This document shows positions 7,970 through 15,891 of a stretch of 64,000 nt of DNA, in pieces. Location: NCBI GenBank assembly GCA_039808365.1, contig JBDHSX010000004.1, forward strand, positions 1 to 64,000, written 5' to 3'. The translations under genes and the position numbers were made by a program. Each line of letters starts with the position of its first letter. Position 1 is the first letter of the stretch. Under the pieces are notes generated by a model. That model searched no databases and was not told where the DNA came from. It saw only the letters and a list, made by a program, of their open reading frames with translations. This DNA comes from 62-47 sp039808365. Its GTDB lineage: Bacteria > Pseudomonadota > Alphaproteobacteria > Rhizobiales > Xanthobacteraceae.

Positions 7970-9181
7970 TTACTTGGTCAGCGGGCAGCCGCTGTCCTTG
8001 GCGGACGGATAGGCGGTGTCGCCGGGCACCTTGGCGATCAGCTTGTAGTAGTCCCAATCGCGCTTGCTTTCCTCCGGCTTCTTGACCTCGAACAAATAGA
8101 GGTCGGCGACCATGCGGCCGTTGGCCTGCACCTTGCCGCCTTGCGTGAAGTCGTCGTTGACCGGCAGTTCCTTCAGCTTCTTGACCACCGCGTCGCTATC
8201 CTTGGTGCCGGCGGCCTTCACCGCCTTGAGATAGGACAGCGTCGCCGAATAGGTGCCGGCCTGGATCATGCTCGGCATCCGTCCGGTGCGCTTGAAGAAG
8301 CGCTCGCCGAAGTGGCGGGTCTTGTCGTTGAGGTCCCAGTAATAGCTCTCGGTCAGCACCGTGCCCTGCGCCGCCTTGAGGCCGAGACCATGGACTTCCG
8401 ACGCCGTCAGCAGCAGCGCCGCCAGCTTCTGGCCGCCGGCGACGATGCCGAACTCCGCCGCCTGCTTGATCGAGTTGATGGTGTCGGCGCCGGCATTGGC
8501 GAGGCCGACCACCTTGGCCTTGGAGCCCTGCGCCTGCAACAGGAACGAGGAATAGTCGGAGGTGTTGAGCGGGATCCGCACCGCGCCGAGCACCTTGCCG
8601 CCCGACGCCTTCACCACGTCGCTGGTGTCCTTCTCCAGCGCGTGGCCGAAGGCGTAGTCCACCGTCATGAAATACCAGCTATCGCCGCCGGCCTTCACCA
8701 TCGCGCCGCCGGTGCCGACCGCGAGCGCGTGGGTGTCGAAGGCCCAGTGGAAGCCGTAAGGCGAGCACGACGCGCCGGTGATCGCCGAGGACGCGGCGCC
8801 GACCACGATGTTGATCTTCTTCTTCTCCTTGGTGAGTTCCTGCACCGCCAGCGCGACCGAGGAGGTGGTCAGCTCGGTGATCATGTCGACGCCTTCGGTA
8901 TCGTACCATTTGCGCGCGATGCTGACCGCGAGGTCCGGCTTGTTCTGGTGGTCGGCCGCGACGATCTCGATCTTGTGGCCCAGCACTTCGCCGCCGAAAT
9001 CCTCGACGGCCATCTTGGCGGCCTCGATCGAGGTCTTGCCGCCGTAATCGGCGTAGACGCCGGACTGGTCATTCAGAATGCCGATCTTGACGCCCTGCGC
9101 CAGCGCCGGCACGGCGGCCAGCAGGCTGCAGGTCGCAACCGCCGCCGACAATATTCCACGTTTTCCGAGACCCGATGTCAT
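7970..9181 (-). CDS. Branched-chain amino-acid-type ABC transporter substrate-binding protein
   Basis: 403 aa, periplasmic-binding type I fold (LivK/Leu-Ile-Val family). A signal peptide (about 1-29, ending ALAQG) is followed by VKIGILNDQSGVYADYGG, the usual opening of this family, and by VVGAASSAITG and YYWDLNDKTRHFGERFFKRTG farther on. The frame extends 30 codons upstream, but ATG 9181 has GGGAGG seven bases before it and starts the signal peptide cleanly. No permease or ATPase genes are adjacent, so it is an orphan binding protein whose ligand cannot be assigned. A strong terminator follows. Confidence 0.9.
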   Translation of the reverse strand: MTSGLGKRGILSAAVATCSLLAAVPALAQGVKIGILNDQSGVYADYGGKTSIEAAKMAVEDFGGEVLGHKIEIVAADHQNKPDLAVSIARKWYDTEGVDMITELTTSSVALAVQELTKEKKKINIVVGAASSAITGASCSPYGFHWAFDTHALAVGTGGAMVKAGGDSWYFMTVDYAFGHALEKDTSDVVKASGGKVLGAVRIPLNTSDYSSFLLQAQGSKAKVVGLANAGADTINSIKQAAEFGIVAGGQKLAALLLTASEVHGLGLKAAQGTVLTESYYWDLNDKTRHFGERFFKRTGRMPSMIQAGTYSATLSYLKAVKAAGTKDSDAVVKKLKELPVNDDFTQGGKVQANGRMVADLYLFEVKKPEESKRDWDYYKLIAKVPGDTAYPSAKDSGCPLTK

Positions 9182-9544
9182 CTGTTGCCTCCCAGCAAAT
9201 TTGTTTCGATCGATCAACCGACGGAAGCCGCGTGGCGTCGCGCAACTTCCCCATCGTTTCGGCTTTAACAAACCGCGCCGGACGAGTCACGGTTGCCGGC
9301 CTTCGACCTTTGGACGGTTCGCGCACATCCGATGTGTAAATTCGCGGGGCCGCGAGCGGCGGCCGGCGCGGCGCATCATTTCGTTGCAATGCAGCGAAGC
9401 GGGCCGGTAGAAGGCGTTCGGCCGGTGGCGCGGCCGAAAGCTCAAATTAACCAGTTTGGCGGTTGCCGCCCGGCCGGTTACGGTTCGGCATCGATTTTGG
9501 TCTAAAGGAGCCGATACGTCCGGGGGAGTTCGGAAAGGAAAATC
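9182..9544. other. Divergent intergenic gap between binding protein and galE
   Basis: This 363-bp gap has no gene I can support. It must hold the promoters of the leftward binding-protein gene and rightward galE. A GGAAAGGA ribosome-binding site for galE lies at 9533-9540. I see no REP-like palindrome and no convincing sigma-70 hexamer pair. Confidence 0.35.
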
Positions 9545-10558
9545 ATGACGAGCAACGCAACGTTCCATCAGCCCGCGGTTCTGGTGACCGGCGGCGCCGG
9601 CTATATCGGCGCGCATGGCTGCAAGGCGTTGCGGGATGCCGGCTTCCTGCCGGTCGTTTACGACAATTTCTCCACCGGCCATCGCCATTTCGTCGCCGGT
9701 CCGCTGGTCGAGGGCGACCTGCACGACCGCGCCGCGCTGGCCTCGGCGTTCCGGCAGTATCCGATCGTCGCGGTGATGCATTTCGCCGCCGCGAGCCTGG
9801 TCGGCGAGTCGATGGTCGATCCGCATAAATATTATGCCAACAATGTCGGCGGCACGCTGGCGCTGCTCGATGCGATGCGCGCGGCCGGGTGCGGCAGGCT
9901 GGTGTTTTCCTCGACCGGCGCGGTCTACGGCAACGCCGACAGCAAGGCGCTGCCGGAGACCTATCCGTGCCAGCCGATCAATCCCTACGGCAGCTCGAAG
10001 TGGATGATCGAACAGATGCTCGCCGATCATCGCCGCGCTTACGGACTGGGCGCGTTCTGCCTGCGTTATTTCAACGCCAGCGGCGCCGATGCGTCCGCCA
10101 CCATCGGCGAATTGCGCGATCCGGAAACCCATCTGATCCCGCGCGCCATGATGGCGCTGCAAGGCCATGTGCCCGACTTCGCGGTGTTCGGCGACGACTA
10201 CGACACCCCGGACGGCACCGCGATCCGCGACTACATCCATGTCACCGATCTGGCGGCGGCGCATGTCAAGGCGTTGACGCTGCTGCTCGCGGGCCATGCC
10301 GGCGGCAGTTTCAACCTCGGCACCGGACACGGGTTCTCGGTCAAGGAAATTCTGGCGGCGATCGCCAGTGTGACCGGCCGCGAGGTGCCGCACCGGATCG
10401 AGCCGCGGCGGATGGGCGATCCGACCTATCTCGTCGCCGATCCGTCGGCGGCGCGCGCGGTGCTCGATTTCACGCCGTCGCATTCCGACCTGACGACGAT
10501 CGTGCGTTCCGCCTGGGCCTGGCATCAGCACGCCCATCCGCGCAAACTGGCGGCGTAG
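9545..10558 (+). CDS. galE: UDP-glucose 4-epimerase
   Basis: 337 aa extended SDR. The NAD-binding motif VTGGAGYIG lies at about 14-22, MHFAAASLVGESM matches the conserved HxAA(x)xxVGES stretch, the catalytic Ser/Thr is in SSTGAVYG, and the YxxxK pair is in NPYGSSK. DGTAIRDYIHVTDLAAAH and FNLGTGHGFSVKEI are near-diagnostic of GalE. It interconverts UDP-glucose and UDP-galactose for surface polysaccharide. The ATG is preceded by GGAAAGGA. Monocistronic, followed by a palindromic repeat. Confidence 0.94.
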   Translation: MTSNATFHQPAVLVTGGAGYIGAHGCKALRDAGFLPVVYDNFSTGHRHFVAGPLVEGDLHDRAALASAFRQYPIVAVMHFAAASLVGESMVDPHKYYANNVGGTLALLDAMRAAGCGRLVFSSTGAVYGNADSKALPETYPCQPINPYGSSKWMIEQMLADHRRAYGLGAFCLRYFNASGADASATIGELRDPETHLIPRAMMALQGHVPDFAVFGDDYDTPDGTAIRDYIHVTDLAAAHVKALTLLLAGHAGGSFNLGTGHGFSVKEILAAIASVTGREVPHRIEPRRMGDPTYLVADPSAARAVLDFTPSHSDLTTIVRSAWAWHQHAHPRKLAA

Positions 10559-10573
10559 AGAGTTTGCGGCTGC

Positions 10574-10657
10574 CGTCATCGCCGGGCTCGACCCGGCGAT
10601 CCATCAAAATGAAGAGTCGCTTTGGAGGATGGATTGCCGGGTCAAGCTCGGCAACGA
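10574..10657. repeat. REP-like palindrome between galE and gcrA
   Basis: CCGTCATCGCCGGGCTCG on the left faces ATTGCCGGGTCAAGCTCGG on the right around an AT-richer middle. The GCCGGG / CCCGGC core and the GATCCATC / GATGGATTG arms are the same family as the elements near 7703 and 15107. It separates two convergent genes. Confidence 0.7.
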
Positions 10658-10667
10658 CGCCTCAGGC

Positions 10668-11174
10668 TCAGCGCTGCTTCGGCTGCTGGCGACGGCGGTC
10701 GGCGGCGGGCTGATAGGCGATGCGCGAGTGATGCGCGCAATAGGGCAGGCCGGGCAGGGATTTGCCGCCGCAGAAGAAGAATTCCGGATTGCTGGGATCG
10801 CCGACCGGCCAATGGCAGGTGCTTTCGTTGAGTTCCAAAAGCGTCAGCCGCTGGCTCATCGGCACCACATTGTCATGGGCGATCGGATCCGGTTCGAGTT
10901 CGACCTCGAAAGCCTGAGCGAGCGCGGTGTTGCCGCGCGACACCGGCCGCGCCACCCGCATCATCGGCTGCGCCGGACGCACCTTGCGCGGGCGCGGCGC
11001 CGCCGATGACGGCGTTTTCGCGCGTCCCGACAGGCCGAGCCGGTGTACCTTGCCAATCACCGCGTTGCGCGTCACGTTGCCGAGTTCCGCCGCGATCTGG
11101 CTGGCAGAGAGGCCGGCCTCCCAGAGCTTCTTGAGTTGCTCGACGCGCTCGTCGGACCAGGTCAATACCGTCAT
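10668..11174 (-). CDS. gcrA: GcrA cell-cycle regulator
   Basis: 168 aa. The N-terminal helix-turn-helix is the GcrA signature (LTWSDERVEQLKKLWEAG, then SASQIAAELGNVTRNAVIG). A basic linker follows, and then a Cys/His-rich C-terminal part (STCHWPVGDP, FFFCGGKSLPGLPYCAHHS), the segment that contacts sigma-70. GcrA is a transcriptional activator that works at promoters carrying the CcrM methylation site GANTC and drives S-phase genes in Alphaproteobacteria. The frame is open 20 codons upstream, but ATG 11174 has GAAGGA before it and matches the family N-terminus. Confidence 0.95.
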   Translation of the reverse strand: MTVLTWSDERVEQLKKLWEAGLSASQIAAELGNVTRNAVIGKVHRLGLSGRAKTPSSAAPRPRKVRPAQPMMRVARPVSRGNTALAQAFEVELEPDPIAHDNVVPMSQRLTLLELNESTCHWPVGDPSNPEFFFCGGKSLPGLPYCAHHSRIAYQPAADRRRQQPKQR

Positions 11175-11529
11175 CGCACTGTTTCCTTCGTGTCGTGCGG
11201 CCGCCACAGGGGCCACGCTGGCGACGTCATTCATTCAAAATCCCTGCGGTTGGAATCCCTTAGCCCTCGCCGGATGCAAATTGCGCACCGGACGTTGACG
11301 CTGAAGCCAGAACTTGAGCTGGATCAATACTGCCGCACGAGATGTCGTACTCGATAGCCGAAACGCTACAATATGCGGCGACTCACGCGCAAGAGTCGTG
11401 GGCGACGCGTCCACATCTTCCGTAGTCAAACGATAAAATCGGTTTTTTCTGCGATGAGCTGCGGCGTTTCCGCATCACCGGGTGGAAGGGGCGGGTTCCG
11501 AAAACCGGCCTGTGAGGCCTCTTGCGAGG

Positions 11530-11557
11530 TTGACAGCGGTCAAACCCGTCCTAGAAT
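11530..11557 (+). promoter_or_regulatory. Sigma-70 promoter for argD-argF
   Basis: TTGACA (11530-11535), a 16-bp spacer, then TAGAAT (11552-11557): 11 of 12 consensus positions. The predicted start of transcription is close to 11564, leaving a leader of about 118 nt before the argD ATG. Confidence 0.7.
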
Positions 11558-11563
11558 AATCGC

Positions 11564-11589
11564 ATGTGCCGCCTGGAAAGGCGGCACAT
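11564..11589 (+). promoter_or_regulatory. Perfect leader hairpin at the 5' end of the argD transcript
   Basis: ATGTGCCGCC (11564-11573) pairs perfectly with GGCGGCACAT (11580-11589) around TGGAAA, directly followed by TTTCGTTT. It begins at the predicted +1. It may be a 5' stabilising hairpin or an attenuator; alternatively the promoter plus hairpin could yield a very short RNA. Confidence 0.55.
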
Positions 11590-11681
11590 TTCGTTTCCGG
11601 GACAGGGTTTTTGCCGCCGCCGCTCGCTTTCGCGCCACGCCGGCACGGCCCGTCCGCCTTCATTGTTCGATCGGACTTGTC

Positions 11682-12902
11682 ATGACCAAGAGCGCGCCGT
11701 CTCACCTGCTGCCCGTTTTCGCTCGCGCCAATCTCGCCTTCGAGCGCGGCGAGGGCGTGTGGCTGATCGGCGTCGACGGCCAGCGTTATCTCGATTTCAC
11801 CAGCGGCGTCGCGGTCAACGCGCTCGGTCACGCCCATCCGCGTCTGGTGGCGGCGTTGCAGGAACAGGCGACAAAGCTCTGGCACATGTCGAACCTGTTC
11901 AACAGCCCGGATGGCGAGCGCCTCGCCGCGCGGCTGTGCGAGCAGAGTTTCGCCGACAAGGTATTCTTCTGCAATTCCGGCGCGGAGGCGCTGGAATGCT
12001 GCATCAAGGTGACGCGGCGCTATCACGCGATGAAGGGCCATCCCGAGCGCTATCGCATCATCACTTTCGAGGGCGCGTTCCACGGCCGCACTTTGGCGAC
12101 GCTGGCCGCCACTGGCGCCGCCAAATATCTCGAAGGTTTCGGCCCGCCGATGGACGGGTTCGATCAGGTTCCGCTCGGCGATGTCGCCGCGGTGAAGAAG
12201 GCGATCGGCCCCGCCACCGCCGGCATCCTGATCGAGCCGGTGCAGGGCGAGGGCGGCGTGCGCGCGGCGTCCAACGCCTTCTTCAAGGAACTGCGCCAGC
12301 TTTGCGACGACAACGGCCTGCTGCTGATTTTCGACGAGGTGCAGACCGGCATGGGCCGCACCGGCGAACTGTTCGCCTACAAGCGGACCGGCGTCGTGCC
12401 GGACGTGATGTCGCTGGCCAAGGCGCTCGGCGGCGGCTTCCCGATCGGCGCGTGCCTGGCCACCGAGGAGGCGGCCTCCGGCATGACGCCGGGCTCGCAC
12501 GGCTCGACCTTCGGCGGCAATCCGCTGGCGGTCGCCGCCGCCAACGCGGTGCTCGACGTGATGCTGGAGCCGGATTTCCTGCCGCATGTTCAGAAGATGT
12601 CGCTGCTCCTGAAGCAGAAGCTGGCGTCGGTGGTCGATCGTCATCCCGGCGTGCTGGCCGACGTGCGCGGCGAGGGCCTGCTGCTCGGCGTCAAGGCGGT
12701 GGTGCCCGCCGGCGAACTGATCGACGCGCTGCGCCAGGAGAAGCTGCTGACGGTCGCCGCCGGCGACAACGTGGTGCGCTTCCTGCCGCCGCTGATTGTC
12801 ACCGAGGCCGAACTCGACGACGCGGTGGCGCGGCTGGAGCGCGCCTGCGCGAGTTTGTCGGCGGCCGCCAAGGAAGCAGGCAAGCGCGAGGCGGCGCAAT
12901 GA
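11682..12902 (+). CDS. argD: Acetylornithine aminotransferase
   Basis: 406 aa class-III PLP aminotransferase. It has the conserved FTSGVAVNALGHAHP opening, FCNSGAEALECCIKVTRRYH, FEGAFHGRTLATLAATG, the cofactor-binding Asp in IFDEVQTGMGRTG, and the Schiff-base lysine in SLAKALGGGFPIG. It converts N-acetylglutamate semialdehyde to N-acetylornithine in arginine synthesis. An open frame runs 103 codons upstream, but that stretch lacks homology and includes the promoter. ATG 11682 gives the standard N-terminus. argF follows with an ATGA overlap, so the two are translated together. Confidence 0.95.
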   Translation: MTKSAPSHLLPVFARANLAFERGEGVWLIGVDGQRYLDFTSGVAVNALGHAHPRLVAALQEQATKLWHMSNLFNSPDGERLAARLCEQSFADKVFFCNSGAEALECCIKVTRRYHAMKGHPERYRIITFEGAFHGRTLATLAATGAAKYLEGFGPPMDGFDQVPLGDVAAVKKAIGPATAGILIEPVQGEGGVRAASNAFFKELRQLCDDNGLLLIFDEVQTGMGRTGELFAYKRTGVVPDVMSLAKALGGGFPIGACLATEEAASGMTPGSHGSTFGGNPLAVAAANAVLDVMLEPDFLPHVQKMSLLLKQKLASVVDRHPGVLADVRGEGLLLGVKAVVPAGELIDALRQEKLLTVAAGDNVVRFLPPLIVTEAELDDAVARLERACASLSAAAKEAGKREAAQ

Positions 12903-13819
12903 GCGGGTTGCGGCACTTCCTCGATCTCACCGAGATTCCGGCGCCGGAGTTGCGCCGCATCCTCGACGCCGGCAAGGCCATCAAGGCCCGGCTCAAGAGC
13001 GGCAAGGCGGACAAGCCGCTGGCCGGCAAGACCCTGGCGATGATCTTCGACAAGCCCTCGACCCGGACGCGGGTGTCGTTCGATGTCGGCATGCGCCAGC
13101 TCGGCGGCGAAACCATCATGCTGACCGGCGCGGAGATGCAGCTCGGGCGCGGCGAGACCATCGCCGACACCGCGCGGGTGCTGTCGCGCTATGTCGACGC
13201 CATCATGATCCGCATTCTCAATCACGAGGCGCTGCTGGAACTGGCGGCGCACGCCACCGTGCCGGTGATCAACGGCCTGACGCGGCGCTCGCATCCCTGT
13301 CAGGTGATGGCCGACCTGATGACGTTCGAGGAGCATCGCGGGCCGATCAAGGGCCGCACCGTGGCCTGGACCGGCGACGACAACAACGTGCTGGCGTCGT
13401 GGGCGCACGCCGCCGAGCGCTTCAGCTTCAAGCTGAACGTGGCGACCCCGCCGCAGCTCGCGCCCAACAAGCTCCTGAAGGACTGGATCAAGTCCTCCGG
13501 CGCGGCGATCACGGTCGGCACCGATCCGGAGGCGGCGGTGCGCGGCGCCGATTGCGTCGTCACCGACACCTGGGTGTCGATGGGTGACAAGGACGGCGAG
13601 CATCGCCACAACCTGCTCAAGCCGTATCAGGTCAATTCGCGCCTGATGGGGCTCGCCAAACCCGACGCGCTGTTCATGCACTGCCTGCCGGCGCATCGCG
13701 GCGACGAGGTCACCGACGAGGTGATCGACGGTCCGCAATCGGTGGTGTTCGACGAAGCCGAGAATCGCCTGCACGCGCAAAAGGGCGTGCTGGCCTGGTG
13801 TCTTCACGCGGTCGAGTAG
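12899..13819 (+). CDS. argF: Ornithine carbamoyltransferase
   Basis: 306 aa. The carbamoyl-phosphate binding loop STRTR is at about residues 57-61, HPCQ lies at about 140, and the ornithine-binding HCLPAHRG is near the C-terminus (about 261-268). It forms citrulline from ornithine and carbamoyl phosphate. The start ATG overlaps the argD stop (ATGA, 12899-12902). The pathway-consecutive pair argD-argF followed by hslO is a common arrangement in this order of bacteria. Confidence 0.96.
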   Translation: MSGLRHFLDLTEIPAPELRRILDAGKAIKARLKSGKADKPLAGKTLAMIFDKPSTRTRVSFDVGMRQLGGETIMLTGAEMQLGRGETIADTARVLSRYVDAIMIRILNHEALLELAAHATVPVINGLTRRSHPCQVMADLMTFEEHRGPIKGRTVAWTGDDNNVLASWAHAAERFSFKLNVATPPQLAPNKLLKDWIKSSGAAITVGTDPEAAVRGADCVVTDTWVSMGDKDGEHRHNLLKPYQVNSRLMGLAKPDALFMHCLPAHRGDEVTDEVIDGPQSVVFDEAENRLHAQKGVLAWCLHAVE

Positions 13820-13857
13820 GGCGCAAGCCGGTATAACAACCCACGTCAGGGTTATGG

Positions 13858-13877
13858 GTCCTCGCCTGCGCGAGGAC
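13858..13877. repeat. Short palindrome GTCCTCGC...GCGAGGAC
   Basis: GTCCTCGC and GCGAGGAC face each other around a 4-base centre, within ATGGGTCCTCGCCTGCGC. The same sequence recurs at 19029-19046 in the gap before metZ, so it is a dispersed element. It lies 38 bp after argF and may help end that transcript. Confidence 0.6.
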
Positions 13878-14009
13878 GACGCCGAGGTTGTCGGCTCCCG
13901 CCGTGCACCATTTCGAGTCAGGCATTCAGGAGCGTTGCAGAGCTGACGCGCAGCCCATCCCCTTCTTCCAGGGTTTGCAATGCCGCGCGCCGCGCCTAGA
14001 TAGAGCGCC

Positions 14010-15017
14010 ATGACACAACCTTCTCCCGATCCGAACATCACGCCTGAAACCATGACCCGCGCGCCGTCCGCCGTTCCGCTCGACGACGCGGTGCTGCCGT
14101 TCAGCGTTGACGCGCTCGATTTGCGCGGTCGCCTCACCAAGCTCGGCCCGGCCCTGGACGAACTTTTGGAGAAGCACGCTTATCCGGCGCCGGTCGGCAA
14201 GCTGGTCGGCGAGGCCGTGGTGCTGGCGGTGCTGCTCGGCTCATCCCTGAAGTTCGACGGCCGCTTCATCCTGCAAACCCAGACCGATGGTCCGGTGTCG
14301 CTGATGATCGTCGATTTCCAGCTTCCGGACCGGCTGCGCGCCTATGCCCGCTTCGACGCGGCGCGGCTGGTCGAGGGGCAGGACTCGGCGGCGCTGCTCG
14401 GGCGCGGGCATCTGGCCATGACCATCGACCAGGGCGCCGCCATGAGCCGCTATCAGGGGCTGGTGGCGCTCGACGGCGGCGATCTGGAAGACGCCGCCCA
14501 CGAATATTTCCTGCGCTCGGAGCAGATCCCGACCCGGGTGCGGATCGCGGTCGGCGAGGAATGGCGCGGCGGCGCGGGCGATGGTGCGAAACATCACTGG
14601 CGCGCCGGCGGGTTGATGGTGCAGTTCCTGCCGCAGGCGCCGGAGCGGGCGCGGCAGGCCGATCTCGACCCCGGCGACGCGCCGCAGGGCAGCGACCCGC
14701 ACCAGGTCGCCGAGGACGACGCCTGGGTCGAGGGCCAGTCGCTGATCGGCACCGTCGAGGATATCGAACTGATCGATCCCGATCTGTCGGGCGAGCGGCT
14801 GCTCTATCGCTTGTTCCACGAGCGCGGCGTGCGGGTGTTTCCCACCCTGCCGGTGCGGGCGAAATGTTCATGCTCGCGCGAGGCGGTCTCCGGCATGCTG
14901 TCGCGCTTCGCCCCCCAGGACCGCGCCGATATGGTGCAGGACGGCAAGGTGGTGGTGACCTGCGAGTTTTGCAGCTCGGTCTACGAATTCACCCCTCAGG
15001 AGGCGGGGGTGGAGTAG
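14010..15017 (+). CDS. hslO: Redox-regulated chaperone Hsp33
   Basis: 335 aa. The N-terminal two thirds is the Hsp33 substrate-binding domain (VGEAVVLAVLLGSSLKFDGR, LVALDGGDLEDAAHEYF). The C-terminus carries the zinc/redox switch: CSC near residue 288 and CEFC about 30 residues later. In reduced cells the four cysteines hold Zn2+; oxidation with unfolding releases it and activates chaperone holdase activity. It lies downstream of argF after 190 bp containing a palindrome, so it may have its own promoter. The family's usual length is about 290-330 aa. Confidence 0.95.
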   Translation: MTQPSPDPNITPETMTRAPSAVPLDDAVLPFSVDALDLRGRLTKLGPALDELLEKHAYPAPVGKLVGEAVVLAVLLGSSLKFDGRFILQTQTDGPVSLMIVDFQLPDRLRAYARFDAARLVEGQDSAALLGRGHLAMTIDQGAAMSRYQGLVALDGGDLEDAAHEYFLRSEQIPTRVRIAVGEEWRGGAGDGAKHHWRAGGLMVQFLPQAPERARQADLDPGDAPQGSDPHQVAEDDAWVEGQSLIGTVEDIELIDPDLSGERLLYRLFHERGVRVFPTLPVRAKCSCSREAVSGMLSRFAPQDRADMVQDGKVVVTCEFCSSVYEFTPQEAGVE

Positions 15018-15106
15018 TTCTCGGCGATGGCCGCAAGAAATATCATCATGGTCGGAGTTGATCCGGCCATCCATCCATCTTCGCGAAAGAGTCTCAAAGG
15101 CGATGG

Positions 15107-15254
15107 GTCACCGGGTCAAGCCCGGTGACGACGGCGGCTGCCTCGGCAGGCGTGGATTAGCTTGACATCGTCATTGCGAGCGAAGCGAAGCAATCCAGAA
15201 GGCCACAAGGCAAGGACTGGATTGCTTTGTCGGCTTCGCCTCCTCGCAATGACG
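15107..15254. repeat. Two REP-like palindromes between hslO and apaG
   Basis: The first is GTCACCGGG (15107-15115) with CCCGGTGAC (15121-15129). The second spans 15169-15254: CGTCATTGCGAGCGAAGCG...CAATCCAG facing CTGGATTG...CGCAATGACG, a near copy of the element at 2589-2671 with a different loop. The region 15018-15275 contains no gene. Confidence 0.8.
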
Positions 15255-15275
15255 GAGAGAAAAGGCGGCTGACTT

Positions 15276-15668
15276 TCAATTCAGCGTCCGCCGGGCCTGC
15301 GGGCTGTCGAGCGAGAAGGTCGGGATGTCGATCTCGAAGCGTTCGCCGCGCGAGGTCACCATCTGATAGCGCCCGGTCATGAAGCCGGAGGAGGTCGTCA
15401 GCGGCACGCTGCTGGTGTAGCGGAAGCGTTCGCCGGGGGCGAGCGTCGGCTGTTCCCCGACCACGCCCTCGCCGCGCACCTCCTGGGTGTGGCCGCTGGC
15501 GTCGGTGATGATCCAGTGCCGGGTGCGCAACTGCACGGTTTCCGGGCCCGCATTGGTGATGACCACGGTGTAGGACCAGAAGAAACGCGGCTCCGTCTCG
15601 GACGACTGCTCCGGCATGAAGTTCGGCTCGACGGTGACTTCGATCTGGCGGGTGACGGCGCGGTACAT
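15276..15668 (-). CDS. apaG: ApaG domain protein
   Basis: 130 aa, the full length of the family. It has the ApaG beta-sandwich pattern: ITNAGPETVQLRTRHWIITD, GEGVVGEQPTLAPGERFRYTS and SGFMTGRYQMV. The domain has a fibronectin-III-like fold. In enterobacteria apaG loss affects Co2+ resistance, but its molecular role is unsettled. Monocistronic and convergent with hslO. Confidence 0.93.
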   Translation of the reverse strand: MYRAVTRQIEVTVEPNFMPEQSSETEPRFFWSYTVVITNAGPETVQLRTRHWIITDASGHTQEVRGEGVVGEQPTLAPGERFRYTSSVPLTTSSGFMTGRYQMVTSRGERFEIDIPTFSLDSPQARRTLN

Positions 15669-15891
15669 GCCAAACGTCTCTCCAAGCTCGCGTCACCATA
15701 CCCAAATCCGCGCATGGAACCAATTGGCCCGGCCGGGGCGACCGCGATTTCAACATAGTTGTCGGTGAGAAGCGCGCCGGTCCCGCGGCAGGCGCGGTCC
15801 GCCCGGGGGCGGCGGTCACCGGGCCGCGACGTCGCGCCGGCTTGTTGCGGGAGCCCCGGGTGCCGATCCAGCCTTCAGATTCGCGGAGCAG

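Larger units (their letters stand above)
11175..11681. other. gcrA-argD divergent gap with paired GANTC sites
   Basis: A 507-bp gap. Reading frames extend argD far upstream here but show no protein homology. Visible signals are two GANTC methylation sites facing each other, GACTC 11380-11384 and GAGTC 11393-11397, forming CGACTC-N8-GAGTCG, plus another GAATC near 11252. To their right lie a strong sigma-70 promoter and a leader hairpin for argD (listed separately). Confidence 0.55.

Noticed and set aside
11373..11681. 103-codon N-terminal extension of ArgD
   Set aside because: The segment contains a strong promoter and hairpin and shows no similarity to aminotransferases.
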